Shown: positions 24,470-33,775 of the stretch, piece by piece
Layout of the letters: each line of letters begins with the position of its first letter
Position numbering within the stretch: the stretch's first letter is position 1
NCBI RefSeq assembly: GCF_030317105.1
Contig: NZ_JASZYG010000002.1
Coordinates: 1-64,000, forward strand
Length of the DNA: 64,000 bases
From: Variovorax brevis
GTDB taxonomy: Bacteria > Pseudomonadota > Gammaproteobacteria > Burkholderiales > Burkholderiaceae_C
Direction of reading: 5' to 3'
Program-made: the position numbers and the translations under genes
Notes under the pieces: model-generated
Database searches by the model: none
What the model was told of the DNA's origin: nothing
Seen by the model: only the letters and a program-made list of their open reading frames with translations

Positions 24470-25399
24470 TCAAGGCGCAGCCGCAAGATCCCGCAGATCC
24501 TGCGCGTAGGCCTGGATCCGCCGCACCGCCTGCTCACGCTGTTCCGGCCGCGTCGCGTTGTGCATTTGCGCGATGTTGGTGCAGCCTTCGTGCAGCAAGG
24601 CCTGCTGGTAGTCGCGCCATGGACCGGGCGGCGGATCTGAAATGCGCTTCACGTACGCCACAAAGGCAGCCTGCACCTCGCTCACGCGTGCCGAGCCGTT
24701 GCCGCTGAATCCACGCAAGAGCGCCAGCGCGTCTTGCTGACGCCGGCGCCGCTCGGCGTCCATGCGCCGCGGATCGAAGATGGATCGGTCGATCTGCTGG
24801 CGCAACATCTTGCGTTGCGTGCCGTCGAGCGTGCCGTAGAAATCCTCGCTGCGATCCAGGAAGCTGTCGTAGCGCTTCTGGCGCTGCTTCTCGACGCTCT
24901 TGTCAAGCCAGTCGTCGGCGTACTCCGCGTTCTTCTTCGCGTACTTTTCCTGAAGGTGCTGCAGTTGCGCTTCGCTCAAGCTCATCGCGACATGGGCGCC
25001 GGGCTCCGCGGCATCCAGCGCCGTCGCAAGAAGGCTCTTGCGCACGTCCTCGCTGAAGTCGCAGACCTGTGCCGCCGTGATGTCGCCCGGCGCCATTCGC
25101 TCGGCCTTTTCCACCAGCACCAGCAGCTTGGGCAGTTCCGTCTTGCGGTGCCTTTCGAGCAGCAGTGTGAGTTGCTCGCGCACGCGCGGCGTCTGGACAC
25201 TGTCGAAATCCACGTAGCTGTCGAGCCACCAGTAGCTGATGTCCGGCAGGTTGTTGTAGGCGATCTTGACGGCGCTGCATCCCGCGAGGGCCATGCCCAG
25301 CAGCACTGCGCACAGCAGCTTCGCCAGCACGGAGCAACAGTTGGCAGCCAGCGGCACCCGCTGACCCTGGACTCGGCGAGCGTGCAACTCAGCCCGCAT
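24470..25399 (-). CDS. DUF6279-type lipoprotein
   Basis: About 309 residues from the ATG at 25399. The signal VLAKLLCAVLLGMALAGC contains a lipobox, but 40 residues precede the Cys from this start. A GTG just before the hydrophobic stretch would give a normal-length signal, so the true start may be internal. The mature part is all-helical and charged, opens with SAVKIAYNNLPDISYWWLDSYVD and continues with long helices rich in R, K, E and Q, a pattern I associate with DUF6279 lipoproteins of betaproteobacteria. Function unknown. The assumed start overlaps the 3' end of the acyltransferase gene by 11 bp. Confidence 0.78.
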   Translation of the reverse strand: MRAELHARRVQGQRVPLAANCCSVLAKLLCAVLLGMALAGCSAVKIAYNNLPDISYWWLDSYVDFDSVQTPRVREQLTLLLERHRKTELPKLLVLVEKAERMAPGDITAAQVCDFSEDVRKSLLATALDAAEPGAHVAMSLSEAQLQHLQEKYAKKNAEYADDWLDKSVEKQRQKRYDSFLDRSEDFYGTLDGTQRKMLRQQIDRSIFDPRRMDAERRRRQQDALALLRGFSGNGSARVSEVQAAFVAYVKRISDPPPGPWRDYQQALLHEGCTNIAQMHNATRPEQREQAVRRIQAYAQDLRDLAAAP

Positions 25400-25979
25400 C
25401 GAACTGGTCCTGGTTGCGGCCGCGGATCGGCGCGTAGAAGGCCCGGATGCTGGCAATCTCGGCCTCGACGTCATCGCCCGGCTCGACCAGCGGCCCCAGC
25501 CCGCAGCGGCGGTTCCCCCAGTCCAGGTAGGAGAGCTGGATGGGCAACCCCGCACCGCGCGCGATGTGATGAAACCCCGTCTTCCATTGCGTGGCACGGC
25601 TGCGCGTGCCTTCGGGCGCCATCACCAGTTGCAGCGGTCCGGGCGCCGTCTTCAAGGCTTCGATCGATGCCGCCACGAGGTTGTTGGAACGCTCCCGATG
25701 TACCGGGATGCCGCCCAGCCAGCGCATCAGCCAACCGATGGACGCGGGAAACAGAGAGGCCTTGCCCAGCCAGCGGATGTGCATGCCCAAAGCGAACGCG
25801 GCCATGAGCGTGAAAGGAAAATCCCAGTTGCTGGTGTGCGGCGCCGCAATGACGACGCAACGCGCCGCACGGGGCGACAACTCCCCCTCCACGCGCCAGC
25901 CCAGCAGGCGCAGCGTGCCGCGCGACAGCGTGCGCAACAGCGGCTCCAGGACGGGCGTTTCGAAGATGGTGCGGCGCAT
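25389..25979 (-). CDS. PlsC-like 1-acylglycerol-3-phosphate acyltransferase family protein
   Basis: A 196-residue acyltransferase with the catalytic HTSNWD (H-x4-D), then a glycine-rich VHRERSNN segment and PEGTRSR, the four-block pattern of the PlsC/LPLAT superfamily. Its short length matches small bacterial LPLAT-like proteins acting on lysophospholipids or related lipids at the inner membrane. It is divergent from the cNMP/CPBP gene and in line with the lipoprotein gene downstream. Confidence 0.85.
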   Translation of the reverse strand: MRRTIFETPVLEPLLRTLSRGTLRLLGWRVEGELSPRAARCVVIAAPHTSNWDFPFTLMAAFALGMHIRWLGKASLFPASIGWLMRWLGGIPVHRERSNNLVAASIEALKTAPGPLQLVMAPEGTRSRATQWKTGFHHIARGAGLPIQLSYLDWGNRRCGLGPLVEPGDDVEAEIASIRAFYAPIRGRNQDQFDAG

Positions 25980-26110
25980 GGGGCGCGAGCATAAGGCAAG
26001 GGTCCCGGCCTACACTGCCCCCATGCCTGAGCGCTTGAAACCGAACGTTGTTGGCCGCGCGAATCGTGGACGCGACCGCGTTCCCGCACGCCAATAACCC
26101 CGTGAAAAAC

Positions 26111-27307
26111 ATGGGTGACCTCGACCTCACGACTGCCGTTCAGCCCGACGCCGCAGCGGCGCAGGCCCTGCTGGCGCGCTGCCCCATCTTCCGGCGCTGC
26201 GGCGTCGCCGATCTGGCGGCCCTGGCTGCCAGTGCGCATTGGGTCGAACACGCCGATGGCGCCGACCTGGTGCGCGAAGGCGACCTGTCGAAAGAACTGT
26301 TGATCCTGGAGCATGGCCACGCACGCGTGATCAAGCATGGCGCCCACGGCGACGAGCATGTCCTCAGCCGCGTCGGGCCTGGCGACTCGATCGGCGAGAT
26401 GGCCTTGTTCGACGTCGTACCGCGTTCTGCCACCGTGCGCGCCGAAGGGCCGGTGCGCTGCCTGGCGCTGCAGTTGTCCGACATCGTCCACTTGGCCGAA
26501 TCGCGGCCCTCGCTGGTGCCGGTGCTGATGGACATCGGCGCCCTGGTGGCCGAGCGCCTGCGCGTGAGCAGCGCCAACGCCGCGGCCACGGCCGACCGCG
26601 TGCTGGCCGAAGAGCGAACGCGCGCCGTGATGGGCCGCTTCACCTTGCTGCTGATGCTGGCCTACACCCTCTACACCTGGGTGCTCGGCACGGCCATGAA
26701 GGTGAAGGAGACCTTCGGCCACAGCGAGTTCGTGACCGTGCCGGCGATCTTCGTGTGCTGCGCGATCATGTTCGCCTTCGTGCGGGTGTCCGGGTATCCG
26801 GTGCGCTTTTTCGGGTTGACGACCGAGAACGCCGGGCACGATGTGCGCGAGGCAGTGCTGCTCACCCTGCCGCTGATGGCGGGCACGGTGTTGCTCAAGC
26901 TTGCGTTGCTCGCCTGGGTGCCGGCCATGCAGGGGCTGCCGGTGTTCCAGATGTTCTCGACGCCCGCACCGGGCCTGCCTGCCAGCGGCTTCAACCCCTG
27001 GCTGGCCGCGGCCTATGTTGTGTTTGCGCCGTTCCAGGAGTTGATCTATCGCGGCGGCGTGCAAGGGCCCTTGTCGCATTTCCTGAGCGGACGCTGGCGC
27101 ACGTGGCTCGCCATCGTCGGCGCCAACATCATTTTTTCGGCGGCGCATCTTTATGTGTCGCCGGGGCTGGCGGTGATCGCCTTCGTGGCGGGGCTGTTCT
27201 GGGGCTGGCTGTATGCGCGCCAGAGCGGGCTCGTCGGCGTGTCGGTGTCCCATGTGCTGCTGGGCTTCTGGGCGTTCGAGGTGGTGGATCTCGGCGTACT
27301 GGAGTAG
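26111..27307 (+). CDS. Cyclic-nucleotide-binding domain fused to a CPBP intramembrane protease
   Basis: A 398-residue two-domain protein. Residues about 20-140 form a cNMP-binding domain (EGDLSKELLILEHGHARVI and GPGDSIGEMALFDVVPRSATVRA, the phosphate-binding cassette). Residues about 175-390 are a CPBP (CAAX-protease/bacteriocin-processing) membrane domain with eight or so helices and conserved motifs QELIYRGG, FSAAHL and SVSHVLLGF. The usual first motif is EExxxR; here the first Glu is Gln, which may weaken activity. The fusion suggests membrane proteolysis gated by cAMP, cGMP or another nucleotide. The ATG at 26111 is preferred over upstream in-frame starts because the domain begins right after it. 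The next gene starts 9 bp later. Confidence 0.85.
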   Translation: MGDLDLTTAVQPDAAAAQALLARCPIFRRCGVADLAALAASAHWVEHADGADLVREGDLSKELLILEHGHARVIKHGAHGDEHVLSRVGPGDSIGEMALFDVVPRSATVRAEGPVRCLALQLSDIVHLAESRPSLVPVLMDIGALVAERLRVSSANAAATADRVLAEERTRAVMGRFTLLLMLAYTLYTWVLGTAMKVKETFGHSEFVTVPAIFVCCAIMFAFVRVSGYPVRFFGLTTENAGHDVREAVLLTLPLMAGTVLLKLALLAWVPAMQGLPVFQMFSTPAPGLPASGFNPWLAAAYVVFAPFQELIYRGGVQGPLSHFLSGRWRTWLAIVGANIIFSAAHLYVSPGLAVIAFVAGLFWGWLYARQSGLVGVSVSHVLLGFWAFEVVDLGVLE

Positions 27308-27316
27308 CGCATCGCG

Positions 27317-27718
27317 ATGAGCCCGCTTCTGCGTTTTCCCACGTCGGTCAAGCGGGACCCGGCCATCGATGCCTGGATGCGGGAGCATCCGGGAGAGCTG
27401 GGCGCGATCGCGCAGCGCTGGTTCGAGGTCATGCGCGGGTGCGGGGACGATGTTCGCGAGTTGCTGCACGACGGCCATCCGACAGCGTGCGTGGGTGATG
27501 CGGCATTCGCTTATGTCAACGCCTTCACGGCGCACGTCAACGTCGGCTTCTTCCGTGGGGCCGAAATTTCCGACCCCGGGCAACTGTTGCAAGGCACCGG
27601 CAGGTTCATGCGACACGTGAAGCTCCGGCCTGCAGGCGCTGTCGATGCGGCGGCGCTCCGCGCACTGATTGAGACGGCATACGTCGACATGAAGGCCCGC
27701 CTCAATCCGGACGCTTGA
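27317..27718 (+). CDS. DUF1801 domain protein
   Basis: A 133-residue single-domain protein. FEVMRGCGDDVRELLHDGHPTACVGDAAFAYVNAFTAHVNVGFFRG is the typical core of DUF1801 (YdhG-like, related to the frataxin/YjbR fold). It is probably co-transcribed with the cNMP/CPBP gene (9 bp gap). No biochemical role is established for this family. Confidence 0.82.
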   Translation: MSPLLRFPTSVKRDPAIDAWMREHPGELGAIAQRWFEVMRGCGDDVRELLHDGHPTACVGDAAFAYVNAFTAHVNVGFFRGAEISDPGQLLQGTGRFMRHVKLRPAGAVDAAALRALIETAYVDMKARLNPDA

Positions 27719-27886
27719 AGGTTTGGCGCTGCGCGTCGGGCTCGCCCGGCGGCCATTTGCGGCGCCCGCGCACCCTCGCAGCGCAGTGCCCCACCATCCA
27801 AAGCCTGTTGCGCGCAGGCGACGCACTCCCAAGGGTTTCTCGGGGTGGGCAGCGCTGTACGTCTCCCTAAACTCCCATTGCAGCCA

Positions 27887-27908
27887 ATGTAACGAATTGT
27901 CATTACAT
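27887..27908. promoter_or_regulatory. ATGTAA-N10-TTACAT palindrome
   Basis: A perfect 6-bp inverted repeat with a 10-base spacer lies 19 bp before the start of the large lipoprotein gene, in an AT-rich patch unlike its surroundings. Position and symmetry fit a repressor or activator site. The regulator is unknown. Confidence 0.45.
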
Positions 27909-27926
27909 ATCGCGAAAGGTTTCAAG

Positions 27927-30311
27927 ATGCCCCACGCCGCGCTCACACGCCACCTCCTCAAGATGGCAACCTGCCTCGCCCTTGCGATCGGTCTGACGGC
28001 GTGCGGCGGTGGCGGCAGCGGCGGCGGCGGAGCCAACCCTGCGGGCGGTGGCACCGACAAGCCGGCGACGTCCCATCGCTTCAGCGGAGTCGTTTCAGGC
28101 TTGGGCCCGGGCGCGCAGCTCAAGGTGCGCCTGAACAACAGCGATGCGCTCACGGTCAACGCCAACGGTCCCTACAGCTTCGAAGCGAGCGTGCCCGCCA
28201 ACGGCGCCTACGCCGTCACGGTCACTCAACCGGTGGGCCAGACCTGCTCCGTGGCGAACGCCAGCGGTGCGGGCGTGACAGGCGATGTGAGCAACCTCAA
28301 CATCGTCTGCGCCAATGATGCCTTCGCCATCAGCGCCGCTGTATCCGGCCTGACCAACGGTGCGCATCTGACGCTGAACAACAACGCAAACGACCCATTG
28401 GTCGTCAGCGCCAACGGCAACGTGAAGTTTGCGAAACCGGTGGCGCGCAACGGCAGCTATGTCGTCACCGTGGATGCCCAGCCTGCCGGCCAGACCTGCA
28501 CTGTGAGCAGCGGCTCTGGTGCGGGCGTGACGCACGATGTGACGAACGTCGGCGTCGTCTGCTCGACCCATGGCTTCGCCATCCGCGGCAGCGTGTCGGG
28601 GCTGGCTGCCGGACAGCAGGTCACGCTCAGGAACAACGCCGCCGATGCAACGGTGGTCACCGCCAACGGCGCCTTCAGTTTCGCGGCGCCGGTGGCCTAC
28701 AACGGCAGCTATGCGGTCACGGTGGCCACCCAGCCGGTGGGTCAGGTCTGCACCGTCAACGGCGGTTCGGGTGCAGGCGTGACAGGTGACGTCGGAAACG
28801 TCGCAGTCCAATGCTCGACCACGACCCACAGCATCGGCGGCACCGTGTCGGGTCTGGCGTCGGGCGAACAAGTCACGCTCAACAACAACGGCGCGGATCC
28901 CGCCACCGTCAACGCCAATGGAAGCTTCACTTTCAACACGCCGGTGGTGCACGGGAGCAACTACAACGTCACCGTGTTGACGCAACCGGCGGGCCAAACC
29001 TGCACGGTGATCAACGGAACCGGCACCCATGTCACAGGCAACATCACCAGCGTCGGCGTCGCGTGCTCGGCCAGTGGCTTCGCGATCGGCGGTGTCGTCT
29101 CGGGCTTGGCGGCAGGCCAGACGCTCACCCTGAAAAACCGGGGCGCCGATGCGTTCGTGGTGACCGGCACTGGCAACGATCTGCCCTTCACATTCCCCAC
29201 GCCCGTGCCCAACAACGTCCCCTACGCGGTGACGATGAGCGGCCAGGCCTGCATCGTGGCCGGCGGTGCCGGCGTGGCCACCGGCCCCGTGAGCACGGTA
29301 TCGGTTCGTTGCGACGCACGGCCGTCCTACGCCTATGTCGCATTGAGCGGCAGCGACCAGATCGGCCAGTACGTCATCGGCACGGATGGAGCGCTGACCG
29401 CGATGACCGCTGCCACCGTGCCGGCAGGCCAGGCGCCGACGGCGATCGCGGTGGATCCCTCGCGCCGCTACGCGTATGCGGCCAACACCAACAGCGCCTT
29501 CGTGTCGCAGTACGTCATTGCCGCGGATGGTTCTCTCAGCCCGATGACCAGCGCGACCGTGCCGACCGGCGCCGGCACCGGCGCGTGGTCCATTGCGGTG
29601 GATCCGACGGGTCGCTACGCCTACGCGGCCAACAACGGCAGCGACACGATCTCCCAGTACAAGATCGGTGTCGATGGCTCGCTCAGCGCGATGGCGCCGG
29701 CCACCGTGACAAGCGGCGCGTTCCCGCGGTCGATCGCCGTGGATCCCACGGGCCGCTACGTCTACGTGGCCAACTACGGCGGCGACAGCGTCTCCCAATA
29801 CTTCATCCGTGCGAACGGGGAGCTCAGCCCGATGAGCACGGCGAGCGTGGCAGTGCATTCCGCGTGGTCCGTATCCGTAGACCCCACCGGGCGCTTTGCC
29901 TATGTCACCAATTGGGCTGGCGACACCGTGTCGCAGTTCACCATCGGCGCAGACGGATCCTTGGGCGCCCTCGCCCCCACCGTCGCGACAGGTGTCGGGC
30001 CGCATGCGATCGCCATCGACCCGACCGGACGCTACGCCTATGTGCCGAACGCCAACGCCGACACCGTTGCGCAGTACGCCATCGACGGCATCAACGGCGC
30101 CTTGGCCGCGATGACCCCTGACGTCGTGTCGGCGGGCAACCTGCCCTTCTCGCTTGCCTTCGATCCCGCGGGGCGCTTCGCCTACGTGGTCAACTCGAAT
30201 GACGGCACCATCTTCCAGTACGACGTCGCCACTTCGAACGGCGCGTTGACTTACCGGCGCACTGCAGCGGCAGGCAATCCCCAAGCCATCGTGACGACCT
30301 ACGCGCGCTGA
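27927..30311 (+). CDS. Large lipoprotein: five tandem repeats plus seven-bladed propeller
   Basis: A 794-residue protein. The ATG at 27927 gives a lipoprotein signal with LTAC then a glycine run. Residues about 50-465 hold five ~84-residue repeats, each with VSGL, LNNNxxD, VNANGxFxF, a QPxGQxCxV segment and a closing cysteine, so each has two cysteines that may form a disulfide. Residues about 467-794 hold seven blades (YAYxANxxxDTxSQY, IAVDPTGRYAY), the YncE/phosphogluconolactonase-like propeller. Likely surface-anchored and beta-rich. The repeats look like bacterial beta-sandwich modules seen in secreted proteins of Variovorax-like bacteria. Ligand or enzymatic role unknown. A palindrome lies upstream and a terminator downstream. 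Confidence 0.85.
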   Translation: MPHAALTRHLLKMATCLALAIGLTACGGGGSGGGGANPAGGGTDKPATSHRFSGVVSGLGPGAQLKVRLNNSDALTVNANGPYSFEASVPANGAYAVTVTQPVGQTCSVANASGAGVTGDVSNLNIVCANDAFAISAAVSGLTNGAHLTLNNNANDPLVVSANGNVKFAKPVARNGSYVVTVDAQPAGQTCTVSSGSGAGVTHDVTNVGVVCSTHGFAIRGSVSGLAAGQQVTLRNNAADATVVTANGAFSFAAPVAYNGSYAVTVATQPVGQVCTVNGGSGAGVTGDVGNVAVQCSTTTHSIGGTVSGLASGEQVTLNNNGADPATVNANGSFTFNTPVVHGSNYNVTVLTQPAGQTCTVINGTGTHVTGNITSVGVACSASGFAIGGVVSGLAAGQTLTLKNRGADAFVVTGTGNDLPFTFPTPVPNNVPYAVTMSGQACIVAGGAGVATGPVSTVSVRCDARPSYAYVALSGSDQIGQYVIGTDGALTAMTAATVPAGQAPTAIAVDPSRRYAYAANTNSAFVSQYVIAADGSLSPMTSATVPTGAGTGAWSIAVDPTGRYAYAANNGSDTISQYKIGVDGSLSAMAPATVTSGAFPRSIAVDPTGRYVYVANYGGDSVSQYFIRANGELSPMSTASVAVHSAWSVSVDPTGRFAYVTNWAGDTVSQFTIGADGSLGALAPTVATGVGPHAIAIDPTGRYAYVPNANADTVAQYAIDGINGALAAMTPDVVSAGNLPFSLAFDPAGRFAYVVNSNDGTIFQYDVATSNGALTYRRTAAAGNPQAIVTTYAR

Positions 30312-30355
30312 AGCCGGCCTTCCGCTGGAAGGCCAACAGCGACGACATTGCACGA

Positions 30356-30385
30356 AACGCGCCCGGCGGCCCCGAGCGCGTTTTC
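30356..30385 (+). terminator. Terminator after the large lipoprotein gene
   Basis: Arms AAACGCGC (356-363) and GCGCGTTT (377-384) pair perfectly over 8 bp around a 13-base GC-rich loop and end in TTTT. A second perfect hairpin, GGCCTTCC-GCT-GGAAGGCC, lies just before it (30317-30335), right after the stop codon, and may protect the mRNA end. Confidence 0.6.
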
Positions 30386-30563
30386 GCTTGTGCTCGCCGG
30401 GCAATTGCTCTCGCGCAAATAGCACCACGAAAGGCTTGCACAGAAGCCATTTCTGCTACCAACTCGACCCTCACGAAAAACAAGGCGCTGCCCGTTGCGC
30501 GGCGCAGCATTCAAGCCGGTTTTTCAACAGAATCGGCCCACTGCCAACGCTGAGGATCGAACC

Positions 30564-32069
30564 ATGTTCACACGTCTCAAGGCGCTGTTCCACTACTTCA
30601 ACGCGGCAGTGCCGTTCCGGCTGGGGCCCGCGCTCATCACCACCGCCGTGCTGGTGATCCTGCTGCTGATTCCAACGCCCGAAGGGCTCACCCCCAAGGC
30701 CTGGGGCCTGGTCGCGATCTTCCTGACGACCATCGTGGCGATCATCCTCAAGGTCATGCCGATCGGCGTCATGGCGCTGATGGCGATCGTGATCGTCTCG
30801 CTGTCGCAAGTCACCGACGAATCGTCCAAGGGCGCGATTGCGGATGCACTGAGCAGCTTTGCCAATCCGCTGATCTGGCTGATCGTGGTCGCCATCCTCA
30901 TTTCCCGCGGCCTGAAGAAGACGGGCCTGGGCAGCCGCATCGGCCTGATCTTCATCGAGATGCTGGGCAAGCGCACCCTCGGCATCGGCTACGGCCTGGC
31001 CGTCTGCGAGCTGGTGCTGGCACCGTTCACGCCGAGCAACACCGCGCGGGGCGGCGGCATCGTGCACCCCATCATGCGGTCGATCGCGAATGCCTTCGAC
31101 TCGGACCCGGCCAAGGGCACCGAAGGCAAGGTCGGCACCTATCTGGCGCTGGTCAACTACCACGCCAACCCGATTACCTCGGCGATGTTCATCACCGCCA
31201 CCGCGCCCAATCCGCTGGTGGTGGACTACATCGCCAAGGCCACGAACCAGAGCCTGCACCTGTCGTGGACGACGTGGGCGCTGTGCATGCTGCTCCCCGG
31301 CCTGGTCTGCCTGCTGCTGATGCCGCTGGTGGTGTATGTGCTGTCACCGCCGCAACTCAAGGCCACGCCCGACGCCGTGGACTATGCGCGCAAGGAACTC
31401 GCGCGCATGGGGCCGCTGTCGCCCAAGGAAGGGGTGATGCTCGGCACCTTCGCCCTGTTGCTGGTGCTGTGGGCCAACCTTCCGGCGATGCTGCTCGGAC
31501 CGGCTTTCACGCTGGACCCCACGGTGGTGGCCTTTCTCGGCCTCTTCGTGCTGATCATCACCGGCACCCTCGACTGGGACGACGTGCTGTCGGAAAAAAG
31601 CGCCTGGGACACTTTGGTGTGGTTCGGCGCGCTGGTGATGATGGCCGAGCAGCTCAACAAGCTCGGCGTGATAGCCTGGTTCTCGGAGGCCATGAAGGGC
31701 GCCATCGTCGCCAGCGGCATGGGATGGCTGGCCATTGCCGCGATCCTGGTGGCGGCCTTCGTGTTTTCACACTACCTGTTTGCCAGCACCACGGCGCACA
31801 TCAGCGCGATGATGCTCGCCTTCCTCACGGTCGGGGCGCAACTGATTCCACCCGCGTACGTGGCGCCTTTCATGCTGATGATGGCGGCCGGCTCGGCCAT
31901 CATGATGACGCTGACGCACTATGCAACGGGCACCTCACCCATCGTCTTCGGCAGCGGCTATGTCACGCTGGGCAACTGGTGGCGCGTGGGCTTCGTGATG
32001 TGCGTGGTCGAACTGCTGGTCTTCGCGTTGCTGGGCAGCGCTTGGTGGAAGGTGCTCGGCTTCTGGTGA
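30564..32069 (+). CDS. DASS-family dicarboxylate/tartrate-type carrier
   Basis: A 501-residue membrane protein with 12-14 helices and the divalent anion:Na+ symporter (DASS/CitT-TtdT) signatures: LAPFTPSNTARGGGIVHPI, the SNT substrate site in the first half, and THYATGTSPIVFGSGY in the second. The TtdT/CitT branch exchanges dicarboxylates such as tartrate, citrate or 2-oxoglutarate for succinate. The start ATG at 30564 places the first helix properly. Substrate is unknown. It is convergent with the AspT-like carrier gene. Confidence 0.88.
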   Translation: MFTRLKALFHYFNAAVPFRLGPALITTAVLVILLLIPTPEGLTPKAWGLVAIFLTTIVAIILKVMPIGVMALMAIVIVSLSQVTDESSKGAIADALSSFANPLIWLIVVAILISRGLKKTGLGSRIGLIFIEMLGKRTLGIGYGLAVCELVLAPFTPSNTARGGGIVHPIMRSIANAFDSDPAKGTEGKVGTYLALVNYHANPITSAMFITATAPNPLVVDYIAKATNQSLHLSWTTWALCMLLPGLVCLLLMPLVVYVLSPPQLKATPDAVDYARKELARMGPLSPKEGVMLGTFALLLVLWANLPAMLLGPAFTLDPTVVAFLGLFVLIITGTLDWDDVLSEKSAWDTLVWFGALVMMAEQLNKLGVIAWFSEAMKGAIVASGMGWLAIAAILVAAFVFSHYLFASTTAHISAMMLAFLTVGAQLIPPAYVAPFMLMMAAGSAIMMTLTHYATGTSPIVFGSGYVTLGNWWRVGFVMCVVELLVFALLGSAWWKVLGFW

Positions 32070-32080
32070 GGCGCGCGCAT

Positions 32081-33670
32081 TCACTTCCCCCACAGGCTCA
32101 CGATCTGCACGAGCAGGATCTTGAGCACCGTCATCGACGGAAAAATCATGGCGTAGCCGATGTCGGGCCGGTCGGTGGGTGCGATGCGGTTGGAAAACGC
32201 AAGGATGGCCGGGTTCCCCGTGGCCCCGCAGACGATCCCGGCCGCCGCATCGAATGGCAGCCTGAAGACGAACAAGGTGATGAGCAGCGTCACCACCACG
32301 ATCACGGCCACGATGGCGCTGCCCAGCAGCACGTAGAGCAAGCCGCTCTTGGCAATGGCGGCCGCGAAGGTCGCGCCTGACGAAATGCCCACCACGGCCA
32401 GGAAAAGCGTCAGCCCGAAGTTGCGCAGCACCAGGTTGGCCGACATCGGGATCGCCCATTGAAACGGCCCGGTGCGACGGCACCAGCCAAGGAACAAGGC
32501 CACGAGCAGCAGCCCCGCAAAGCCGAGCGACAGGCGCCCGATGACCGGAACCGGCCATGGGATGGCGCCGAACGCGAGGCCCAGCGTCACGCCGACGCCA
32601 ATGGCGATGTAGCTCACCTCCGCGGTGCTTCGCACGGAGTCGCCGAAGATCTTGCCCAACGCGGCAAAGCTTTCGCGCGGCGCGAGCACGCCCACGCGGT
32701 CGCCAAATTCCAGCAGGCGGTCCGGATCGGGCGGCATGTCGGCATCGCTGCGCCGCAGGTGCAACACGCGCGCACCCAACTCGGGCGGCAGTTCCACATC
32801 GCCCAGCCGCTGGCCGGCGACCTTCGGGTTGGAGATGAAGAAGCGGCGATAGTCCATGTCGCTGCGGTCGCGCAGCATGCGGCCGGGATTCGCGGGGCCG
32901 AAGCGTGACGCAGCGTTGACCAGCGCGGCTTGATCGGTCCCGGTCAGCAGCACCACGTCGCCGCGTTCGAGTGCCGTGTCGTCGGCCGCTGGCAGGTTGT
33001 GATGGCCGCGCCGGATGGCGACGATCGCCACGCCCGCCGGCAGGTTGCGCGAGGCATGGCCCAGCGTCATGCCCAGCACGCTGAACTCGGTCACCTCGGC
33101 TTCCGCGGTCTGCATCGCCGCTGCGCCGCGCTTTTCAAGTTTCGGCTTGGCCATGTTGCTGTACAGACCCAGCAGCAGGATCGGCACGAACACGCCCAGG
33201 GGATAGGCCACCGAATAACCGGTCGCGGGCGTGGTGCCGAAGACGGCGAGCGCCGCCTGCAGCGCCGCCGTGCTGGTGCCGGCACCCGCAAAGGCACCCA
33301 GGGCTTCAGGCAGTTCAACGCCGGGAATCCATTGCACGGCGGCCAGCGTCACACCCAGTGCCGCCGCCACCGCGATGGCAGCGGCCAGATTGGCCTTGGC
33401 GCCCTCGGCGCTGCTCAGCCCCCTGAAAAACTGCGCGCCGTAGGCAATGCCCACGCCATACAGGAACAGCAGGAGGCCGAGGTTGCCCACCAAGGCCGGC
33501 AACACCAGCTTGGGCGCCCACGCGCCAACCGCCAGCCCCACGAAAAGCACGGCGCCCGAACCCAACGAGAATCCGCCGAGGTTGACAGCACCCAGCAAGT
33601 AGCCCAAAGCTATGGTGAGAAACACCGCCAACAGGGGCTGGGCAGTCAGGAAGGTGCTGATCGCTGTCAT
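32081..33670 (-). CDS. AspT/YidE-type duplicated exchanger with TrkA-C domains
   Basis: A 529-residue protein: six helices (about 1-170), two cytoplasmic TrkA-C (RCK-C) domains (about 195-370, with DVVLLTGTDQAAL and LLEFGDRVGVLAPRE), then a second helical bundle (about 375-529) containing GCGATGNPAILAFSN-like VCGATGNPAILAF. This is the aspartate:alanine exchanger/YidE-YbjL layout. Members exchange amino or dicarboxylic acids. The substrate is not predictable. Its start at 33670 is divergent from ldhA. Confidence 0.87.
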   Translation of the reverse strand: MTAISTFLTAQPLLAVFLTIALGYLLGAVNLGGFSLGSGAVLFVGLAVGAWAPKLVLPALVGNLGLLLFLYGVGIAYGAQFFRGLSSAEGAKANLAAAIAVAAALGVTLAAVQWIPGVELPEALGAFAGAGTSTAALQAALAVFGTTPATGYSVAYPLGVFVPILLLGLYSNMAKPKLEKRGAAAMQTAEAEVTEFSVLGMTLGHASRNLPAGVAIVAIRRGHHNLPAADDTALERGDVVLLTGTDQAALVNAASRFGPANPGRMLRDRSDMDYRRFFISNPKVAGQRLGDVELPPELGARVLHLRRSDADMPPDPDRLLEFGDRVGVLAPRESFAALGKIFGDSVRSTAEVSYIAIGVGVTLGLAFGAIPWPVPVIGRLSLGFAGLLLVALFLGWCRRTGPFQWAIPMSANLVLRNFGLTLFLAVVGISSGATFAAAIAKSGLLYVLLGSAIVAVIVVVTLLITLFVFRLPFDAAAGIVCGATGNPAILAFSNRIAPTDRPDIGYAMIFPSMTVLKILLVQIVSLWGK

Positions 33671-33775
33671 GTCGCTTCCGGAAGTGGCAGGCAGGCGCAA
33701 CGGTGCGCGAGTTTCAGGCCCCCAACCGGTTTCTTTGAGTAAGTTCCGTTAAGCGATCCATCGCAAGGAGATCTC

